Below are positions 58,680 through 64,000 of a stretch of 64,000 bases of DNA, one piece after another. Origin of the DNA: Sporomusaceae bacterium (lineage in GTDB: Bacteria > Bacillota > Negativicutes > Sporomusales > UBA7701); contig JAVKTQ010000002.1 of the NCBI GenBank assembly GCA_031460455.1, forward strand, positions 372,001-436,000, read 5' to 3'. The notes under the pieces were generated by a model, which ran no database searches, was not told where the DNA came from, and saw nothing but the letters and a program-made list of their open reading frames with translations. The position numbers and the translations under genes are program-made. The stretch's first letter is position 1. Each line of letters starts with the position of its first letter.

Positions 58680-60215
58680 ATGCCTAAACTTACGAAAAAA
58701 CTGCTGGACGGGAGTTTCCGCTTTCCGCCGGAGATGGATTTGCCCGCCTATCCCGATAATCTGCCCGAGAGGGTGATCCAGTTCGGCGAGGGCAATTTCC
58801 TGCGCGCTTTTGTGGACTGGATGTTCCACCGTCTCAACAACAGCGGCCAGTGGGGCGGCCGGGTGGTCGTCGTGCAGCCGATCGCCGACGGACTGGCCGA
58901 TCGCCTGAACGGGCAGGACGGCCTGTATACGCTGGCCCTGCGCGGCCTGCAGGACGGCCAGCCCACCGAGGATCTGTCGGTGATCGGCGTTATCAGCCGC
59001 GCGTTGAGCGCTTATAGCCAGTGGGACGAGGTGCTGAAATGCGCCGAGAACCCCACCATCGAGTATCTGATTTCCAACACGACCGAGGCGGGCATCAGCC
59101 ACGATCCCGAGGACGGGCCCGAGCTCGCGCCGCCGGTGTCTTTCCCCGGCAAGGTGACGGCGTACCTTTACAGGCGGTTCCGCCATTTCGGCGGCGATGC
59201 CGGCAAAGGGATGACGATCATTCCCTGCGAGCTCATCGACCGCAACGGCGACGTGCTGAAGAAAGTGGTGCTGCGCTACGCCGCGGAGTGGAAGCTGCCG
59301 GCGGAGTTCGCCGCCTGGGTGGAAAAGAGCAATCTGTTCCTCAATACCCTCGTCGACCGGGTGGTGACCGGCTATCCCCGCGACGAGGTTGCGGCGTTCG
59401 CCAAGCGCCTCGGCTACGAGGACGGCCTGCTGGATACGGGCGAACGCTTCCACCTGTGGGTGATCGAGGGCCCGGCCCGCCTGGCGGAGAAGCTGCCCTT
59501 CACCCGCATCGGCCTCAACGTCATCTGGACGGACGACATGACCCCGTACCGCACCCGCAAGGTCCGCGTATTGAACGGCGCGCATACCGCCTCGGTGCCG
59601 GCCGCGTTCCTCTACGGGCTGGATACGGTGGGCGAGATGATGGACGATAAGGTGACGGGACGGTTTGTCCGCGAGGCGATCTATGAGGAGATCATCCCCG
59701 CTTGCGGGCTTGACAAGGATATGTTAAAATCGTTTGCGGACGCGGTCGTCGAACGGTTCCGCAACCCTTACATCAGGCATTATCTGATCAGCATTCTGCT
59801 CAATTCGGCGTCGAAGTTCAAGAACCGCGTCCTGCCGTCCATCCTCGACCACCAGGAGCGTTTCGGCCGCCTGCCGCAGCGCCTGGTATTCAGCCTGGCG
59901 GCCCTGATGGCCGTTTACCGGGACGGGAAGATCAACGGTGCGGTGATGGAAGCCCGCCGCGAAAAGGGTTCGTTCGAGATGCGCGACGACGTGTTCGTGC
60001 TTGAGGCGATGGCGGCCGCGTGGGCAAAGTACGACGACACCGACGCCGGCGCCCGCGCGGCTGTGGCCGAGGTGCTTGCCAATACGGCCCTGTGGGGCCA
60101 GGATCTTAACAAGGTGGCCGGCCTGAGCGAGGCGACCGCCGGTTATCTGCGCAGCATCTGCCGGGACGGCATGGCGGCGGCGATCGCGGCCGTGGCGGGC
60201 GGCGAGCGTCAGTGA
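58680..60215 (+). CDS. uxaB: Tagaturonate reductase (altronate oxidoreductase) UxaB
   Basis: This 511-residue protein of the mannitol dehydrogenase family starts with the UxaB N-terminus 'ERVIQFGEGNFLRAFVDWM' and carries 'NTTEAGIS', 'NLFLNTLVDRVVTGYP' and the catalytic 'RVLNGAHTASVP'. It reduces tagaturonate to altronate with NADH, the second step of galacturonate breakdown. AGGAGG precedes the ATG at 58680. UxaA follows 16 bases later. Confidence 0.95.
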   Translation: MPKLTKKLLDGSFRFPPEMDLPAYPDNLPERVIQFGEGNFLRAFVDWMFHRLNNSGQWGGRVVVVQPIADGLADRLNGQDGLYTLALRGLQDGQPTEDLSVIGVISRALSAYSQWDEVLKCAENPTIEYLISNTTEAGISHDPEDGPELAPPVSFPGKVTAYLYRRFRHFGGDAGKGMTIIPCELIDRNGDVLKKVVLRYAAEWKLPAEFAAWVEKSNLFLNTLVDRVVTGYPRDEVAAFAKRLGYEDGLLDTGERFHLWVIEGPARLAEKLPFTRIGLNVIWTDDMTPYRTRKVRVLNGAHTASVPAAFLYGLDTVGEMMDDKVTGRFVREAIYEEIIPACGLDKDMLKSFADAVVERFRNPYIRHYLISILLNSASKFKNRVLPSILDHQERFGRLPQRLVFSLAALMAVYRDGKINGAVMEARREKGSFEMRDDVFVLEAMAAAWAKYDDTDAGARAAVAEVLANTALWGQDLNKVAGLSEATAGYLRSICRDGMAAAIAAVAGGERQ

Positions 60216-60231
60216 CGAGAGGAGAGACTGC

Positions 60232-61719
60232 ATGGAACTGATGAGAATTCACCCCAAGGATAATGTCGCGGTGGCGGTTAAGCCGCTGGCTCCCGGACAG
60301 GCTCTGGCCGCCGGGTCGACCGCCGTGGTCACGCGCCAGCCCATCCCCGCCGGCCACAAGATCGCCATCTCCCCCATCGCCGCCGGCGAGAAGGTCGTGA
60401 AGTATGGTTTCCCGATCGGCACGGCCCAGGCGGACATCGCCGCCGGCGACTGGGTCCATACCCATAATTGCAAGACCAATCTCGGCGAGCTGCTGGAGTA
60501 TACTTACGAACCTGAGGAGACGACGCTGGAGAGCGCCGGCCGGGGCGAGTCCTTCATGGGCTACCGACGGCCGGACGGCAAGGTGGGGACGCGCAACGAA
60601 ATATGGATTATCCCCACAGTGGGCTGCGTAAATCAGAACGCCCGCGTGATCGCCGAGGTGGCCGGGAAGCTGCTCTGCCAGGAGAATATCGACGGCGTCC
60701 ATGCTTTCACCCACCCTTACGGCTGTTCGCAGCTGGGCGAGGATATCGCCAACACCCAGAAGATTCTCGCCAACCTTGTGCGTCATCCCAACGCCGGCGG
60801 CGTCCTTGTCCTCGGCCTGGGGTGCGAGAACAACCATATCAGGGCTTTCAGGGAAATCCTCGGCCCGGTGGCCGCTCAGCGGGTGAAGTTTCTCGAAACC
60901 CAGGGGGTCGATGACGAGATCGAGGCCGGGGTGCAGATGGTGTCGGAGCTGGCGGCGTATGCCGGCGGCTTCAAACGGACCCCTTGTCCGCTGTCCGACC
61001 TGGTTGTCGGCCTGAAGTGCGGCGGCTCGGACGGCTTCTCCGGAATCACCGCCAACCCGCTTGTCGGGCTGTTCTCCGACCGCCTGGTGGCGAGCGGCGG
61101 CACGACGGTGCTGACCGAGGTGCCGGAGATGTTCGGCGCCGAGACCATCCTGATGAACAGGGCCAAGGACAGGGAGACGTTCGCGAAGATCGTCAGCCTG
61201 ATAAACGATTTCAAGACGTATTTCACCGCCCACAATCAGCCGGTGTACGAGAATCCCTCCCCCGGCAACAAGGACGGCGGCATCACCACGCTGGAGGACA
61301 AATCGCTCGGCTGCACGCAGAAGGGCGGCTATGCCGCCCCGGTGGTCGACGTTCTCCAGTATGGCGAGGCGGCCAAGGCGCAGGGCCTCAACCTGCTGAA
61401 CGGGCCCGGCAACGACCTGGTGGCGTCGACGGTGCTCGCCGCCGCCGGCTGCCAGCTGATTCTGTTCACCACCGGCCGCGGTACGCCGCTCGGCACCGTT
61501 GTGCCGACGGTAAAGATCGCCACAAATAGCGACCTCTTCCGCCGCAAGAAGAACTGGATGGATTTCGACGCCGGGCGGCTGCTCGACGGCGTCGCCAGGG
61601 AAGAACTCGCCGGCGAATTCTTCGCCTATATGCTTAATGTGGCGTCCGGACAGACGACCAAGGCGGAGAGACTTGGGTTCCGCGATCTGACGCTGTTCAA
61701 GAACGGCGTAACCGTATAG
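60232..61719 (+). CDS. uxaA: Altronate dehydratase UxaA
   Basis: This 495-residue protein has the short SAF-like N-terminal domain (MRIHPKDNVAVAVKPL) and the large catalytic domain: 'GYRRPDGKVGTRNEIWI', 'THPYGCSQLGEDI', 'VLGLGCENN' and 'GLKCGGSDGFSGITANP'. These hold the Cys/His ligands of the Fe centre. It dehydrates altronate to 2-keto-3-deoxygluconate. It follows uxaB directly. kdgK and kdgA are not in the window. A dispersed hairpin repeat begins five bases after the stop. Confidence 0.95.
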   Translation: MELMRIHPKDNVAVAVKPLAPGQALAAGSTAVVTRQPIPAGHKIAISPIAAGEKVVKYGFPIGTAQADIAAGDWVHTHNCKTNLGELLEYTYEPEETTLESAGRGESFMGYRRPDGKVGTRNEIWIIPTVGCVNQNARVIAEVAGKLLCQENIDGVHAFTHPYGCSQLGEDIANTQKILANLVRHPNAGGVLVLGLGCENNHIRAFREILGPVAAQRVKFLETQGVDDEIEAGVQMVSELAAYAGGFKRTPCPLSDLVVGLKCGGSDGFSGITANPLVGLFSDRLVASGGTTVLTEVPEMFGAETILMNRAKDRETFAKIVSLINDFKTYFTAHNQPVYENPSPGNKDGGITTLEDKSLGCTQKGGYAAPVVDVLQYGEAAKAQGLNLLNGPGNDLVASTVLAAAGCQLILFTTGRGTPLGTVVPTVKIATNSDLFRRKKNWMDFDAGRLLDGVAREELAGEFFAYMLNVASGQTTKAERLGFRDLTLFKNGVTV

Positions 61720-61723
61720 TTAC

Positions 61724-61845
61724 GGCCGTTCAGCAACACCCATCTGCGGCGTTGCTCCTCAGAGCGCTTGCTAGCGTACGCAACCAAGTACGCGTCGCGG
61801 CGCGCTCTTCCGGTGCGCCTTGCATCTGGGCGCTTCTGAACGGCC
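61724..61845 (-). repeat. Dispersed hairpin repeat, copy 9
   Basis: Arms GGCCGTTCAG (61724-61733) and CTGAACGGCC (61836-61845) pair perfectly, with a second block toward the core. The core reads CATCTGCGGCGTTGCTCCTCAGAGCGC, CTAGCGTACGCAACCAAGTACGCG, and GCGCGCTCTTCCGGTGCGCCTTGCATCTG-type end (given here by its parts). Confidence 0.85.
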
Positions 61846-61877
61846 TAAGCCAAAAACATATAATCGACACTCCTTCG

Positions 61878-61907
61878 CGGCATGCCTTCGGGTGTGCCGT
61901 TTTTTTG
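61878..61907 (+). terminator. Terminator downstream of uxaA
   Basis: CGGCATGCC (61878-61886) pairs with GGTGTGCCG (61891-61899) with G-T pairs, loop TTCG, followed by seven T. It lies beyond repeat copy 9. Confidence 0.75.
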
Positions 61908-61940
61908 CCAAAAAGTGAAGCGCGCCGTGCGGCGCGCTTC
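61908..61940 (-). terminator. Terminator of the LytTR/LytS transcript
   Basis: On the minus strand GAAGCGCGCC pairs with GGCGCGCTTC (plus 61917-61926 and 61931-61940), loop GCAC, followed by ACTTTTTGG. Confidence 0.75.
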
Positions 61941-61954
61941 TTGTCTATTTCAGT

Positions 61955-62698
61955 CTATTTCAGCCCGAGGGCGGCTTTGACCTGGCCGACTTTGTGGCGG
62001 CTGACCGGGATCTGCTGGCCCTTGCAGTCGTCCATCCGCAGGAAGTAGGTGCCTTTGAACCAGGGGATGACTTCGACGACTTTATCGAGGTTGACGATGT
62101 ATTGGCGATGGACGCGGACAAAGGCGGTTCCGGCCGCCCTGCCGGCGGTCAGGAGGCTTTCGATTTCCTGCATGGTGAGAGGGGCGGCGTACTCGCCCTG
62201 CTTTGTGAGGACGTAGACGGCTTTTTCGCGGACCTGGACGAGGGCGATGTCTTCTTTATTGAGAGGGACTATTCTGCCGCCGGACAGCACGCATACTTTG
62301 CCGGACGGTTCTTTGAGCGCTGCGGCCGGCCGCGCGGCCAGGCCGCGCACTTTGCCGAGGACGGCGGCGATTTTGGCTTCGGTGACCGGCTTGGTGACAT
62401 AGCCGACAGCCGGGGTTTCGAAGGCGGCCAGGGCGAATTCGGGGTGGGCGGTGATGAAGACGATGAGGGGCGGGTCGCGCAGGACGCTGAGACGGGCGGC
62501 CATCTCCAGGCCTGACATGCCGGGGAGGCTGATGTCGAGGAAGACCAGGCGGGGGCTGTTGGCGGCGATGTAGTCGAGGGCGGCCGGCGGCTGCTCGAAG
62601 CGCGCGACAACTTTGACGTCCGGGTGGCCGCCGAGCAGGTATTCGATTTCCTCGCAAATGGGCGGTTCGTCGTCGACGATTACGGTTGTGAGGATCAT
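61955..62698 (-). CDS. LytTR-family response regulator
   Basis: This 247-residue protein has a receiver domain (VIVDDEPPICEEIEYLL, phospho-acceptor Asp in FLDISLPGMSG) and a C-terminal LytTR DNA-binding domain with 'FVRVHRQYIVNLDKVVEV' and 'PVSRHKVGQVK'. With the LytS-type kinase encoded next (overlap ATGA), it would form a two-component system. In Firmicutes such pairs control cell-wall or carbon-source genes, and the nearby uronate block is one possible target. Confidence 0.92.
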   Translation of the reverse strand: MILTTVIVDDEPPICEEIEYLLGGHPDVKVVARFEQPPAALDYIAANSPRLVFLDISLPGMSGLEMAARLSVLRDPPLIVFITAHPEFALAAFETPAVGYVTKPVTEAKIAAVLGKVRGLAARPAAALKEPSGKVCVLSGGRIVPLNKEDIALVQVREKAVYVLTKQGEYAAPLTMQEIESLLTAGRAAGTAFVRVHRQYIVNLDKVVEVIPWFKGTYFLRMDDCKGQQIPVSRHKVGQVKAALGLK

Positions 62699-64000
62699 GC
62701 CGTATTCCTCCTCTCAAGGGGGATGCGGATGGCGGCCCGGGTGCCTTGGCCCGGCTCGCTGTCGATGGTGAGGCCGTAGCCGCTGCCGTAGATGCTGGCC
62801 AGGCGCTTGTGGACGTTTTTAACGCCGATGCCTTCCTCGCTCGTGAGCAGGGTGGCGAGTCTGGCGGACGGGATGCCGACGCCGTTGTCGGTTATTGTTA
62901 TCAGCAGGTCGTCGCCGTCAGCCCCGGCCCGGACGGTCAGCCGGCAGTGGCTGAGCTTGGGGAACAGGCCGTGTTCGAGGGCGTTTTCCACCAGCGGCTG
63001 AAGGGAGAGGACGGGGACGCGCACCGGACGGACGGCTTCGTCGACGTCGATGTCGACGGTCAGCCGGGAGCCGAAGCGCGTTTTGGCGATCTCCAGGTAG
63101 GCGAAGATGCCGTCGATTTCGTCGCCGAGGGGCGCGAAGTCGTCGCGGACGGTGAGGCTGCGCTGCATGATGGTCGCCAGGTGGGCGAGGAGGGTGCGGG
63201 CGGTCTCGGGCTTGGTGCGGCAGAAGGACATGATGGCGCTGATGGTGTTGAAGAGGAAGTGGGGGTTTATCTGCGCCTGGAGGGCTTTGAGCTCGGCTTT
63301 TTCGCGCAGTTTTTTCTGGTTGTCGACTTCGGCGAGCTGTATCTGGACGGACAGCAGGTTGGCGATGCCGTCAACGAGACGGATGTCCATGGCGGTGACG
63401 GTGCCCGCCACCGCGCGCGACAGCTTGATGGCGCCGACTGCTTCGCCGTGCGAGAAGAGGGGGGCGGCGACGCCGGAGCGGAGCGGGCAGCCAGGCACCG
63501 AGCAGCCGCGGGCCTCGGGGGTGTCGATGACGATCAGTCGCTGCTCTTCGAGGACTCTGCGGGTCGAGGCGGTGCTGATCGGCTGCCCGGCGGCGTGGTG
63601 GTCGTCGCCGACGCCGATGAAGGCCAGCACCTGCTCACGGTCGGAGATCGAGACGGCGTCCATTTTGGTCAGCTCGTAGATGATTTCCGCCGTTTTCTGC
63701 GCCGAGGACGGGGTGAGTCCCTGGCGCAGGAAGGGGAGGGTGCGGCTGGCGATCTCAAGCGAGATTTCGGCGGCCTGGGCGCTGTGAGTTTCGCGCGTTT
63801 TCTGGATGTCTTCGATTATGATGATGAAGATGACGGTGCCGAGGATGCTGACGAGGGTGGTGGGGACGGCGATGACCCGCTCCAGCGCCCAGGCGGCGTC
63901 TAGCGGCCCGAAGAGGAACACCAGGCTTTTCTGGACGATTTCCCCCGCCAGGGCGACGGCCGCGCCGACTTTCCAGTTGAGGCGGTGGATGCCGAGGCGC
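62695..64000 (-). CDS. LytS-type sensor histidine kinase (5' end outside the window)
   Basis: The frame stays open to the right edge, so the start is missing. The visible 435 residues begin in a hydrophobic region ('GAAVALAGEIVQKSLVFLFGP', then 'ILGTVIFIIII') like the end of a 5TM-LYT sensor. A GAF-like domain follows, with DAVSISDREQVLAFIG, and a His-kinase part with ALQAQINPHFLFNTI (phospho-acceptor His). The ATPase end has ITDNGVGIP and 'GIGVKNVHKRL'. It partners the LytTR regulator, which it overlaps by four bases. The GTG at 63921 is an internal codon, not the true start. Confidence 0.9.
   Translation of the reverse strand, partial: RLGIHRLNWKVGAAVALAGEIVQKSLVFLFGPLDAAWALERVIAVPTTLVSILGTVIFIIIIEDIQKTRETHSAQAAEISLEIASRTLPFLRQGLTPSSAQKTAEIIYELTKMDAVSISDREQVLAFIGVGDDHHAAGQPISTASTRRVLEEQRLIVIDTPEARGCSVPGCPLRSGVAAPLFSHGEAVGAIKLSRAVAGTVTAMDIRLVDGIANLLSVQIQLAEVDNQKKLREKAELKALQAQINPHFLFNTISAIMSFCRTKPETARTLLAHLATIMQRSLTVRDDFAPLGDEIDGIFAYLEIAKTRFGSRLTVDIDVDEAVRPVRVPVLSLQPLVENALEHGLFPKLSHCRLTVRAGADGDDLLITITDNGVGIPSARLATLLTSEEGIGVKNVHKRLASIYGSGYGLTIDSEPGQGTRAAIRIPLERRNTA

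Overview
The window reads as the chromosome of a GC-rich (low to mid 60s % by eye), anaerobic, outer-membrane-bearing Firmicute, most likely a Negativicute of the Sporomusa type. This is inferred from combined markers, not from a search. Firmicute markers are a T-box leader, the rapZ-yvcK-whiA block, and a SCIFF ranthipeptide with its radical SAM maturase. A diderm marker is a secreted beta-barrel-like protein ending in Phe. Anaerobic markers are rubredoxin, a molybdopterin oxidoreductase operon, hydrogenase maturation genes, a BKACE-family enzyme and TRAP transport. No rRNA, tRNA, CRISPR array, phage or transposase gene was seen.

Layout. 1-5.9 kb: small secreted and membrane proteins, an acyl-CoA ligase, an AhpD-like protein, RidA, an MFS transporter and an OsmC protein. 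6.0-6.8 kb: a cyclic-di-GMP-I riboswitch with its own promoter, controlling two proteins of 53 and 55 residues. 6.8-9.2 kb: uvrC-mobA. 9.2-12.1 kb: a gene-poor stretch, then a T-box leader driving a 34-residue accessory protein and a sodium/solute symporter. 12.3-17.8 kb: rubredoxin, a PDZ protein, a chemoreceptor, a DUF3231-like protein and an FMN hydroxyacid oxidoreductase. 18.1-21.8 kb: an SsuABC/TauABC-like ABC transporter, Ogt and a small membrane protein. 21.8-29.5 kb: outer-membrane protein, HAD phosphatase, HEAT-like protein, PHP phosphoesterase, rapZ-yvcK-whiA and a polysaccharide deacetylase. 29.5-33.8 kb: a BKACE enzyme and an AtoE-type transporter behind a sigma-54 promoter, with their probable sigma-54 activator. 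34-37 kb: a secreted protein, a 72-residue protein and the SCIFF cassette. 37.1-43.1 kb: hypF-hypC-hypD-hypE-rpoN. 43.3-49.4 kb: a three-subunit molybdopterin oxidoreductase of the thiosulfate/polysulfide reductase type, bracketed by two double-rhodanese lipoproteins. 49.5-52.6 kb: two near-identical tandem transporters. 52.6-61.7 kb: a Cys-rich protein, then a hexuronate block (ROK regulator, IolB/KduI-type isomerase, TRAP transporter, UxaB, UxaA). 61.9-64 kb: a LytTR response regulator and a LytS-type kinase that runs off the window.

The most striking feature no gene explains is a dispersed family of long hairpins, about 120 nt each, with ten copies, all between genes. Each has a conserved structured core closed by arms that differ between copies but pair within each copy. 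One copy sits inside a normal intrinsic terminator, one splits the rapZ-yvcK pair, and two abut the -35 box of the next promoter. Other leads are the riboswitch microprotein operon, the rhodanese pair in which one member has Asp where the catalytic Cys should be in both domains, an IolB-like gene with no usual start codon, and a sigma-54 activator with GAFTGG in place of GAFTGA.

The genes suggest an organism using fatty or amino acids, sulfur compounds and uronic acids as substrates or electron acceptors. MobA (8.6 kb) would supply cofactor for the molybdoenzyme at 44-48 kb. RpoN (41.8 kb) would serve the sigma-54 promoter at 31.9 kb.
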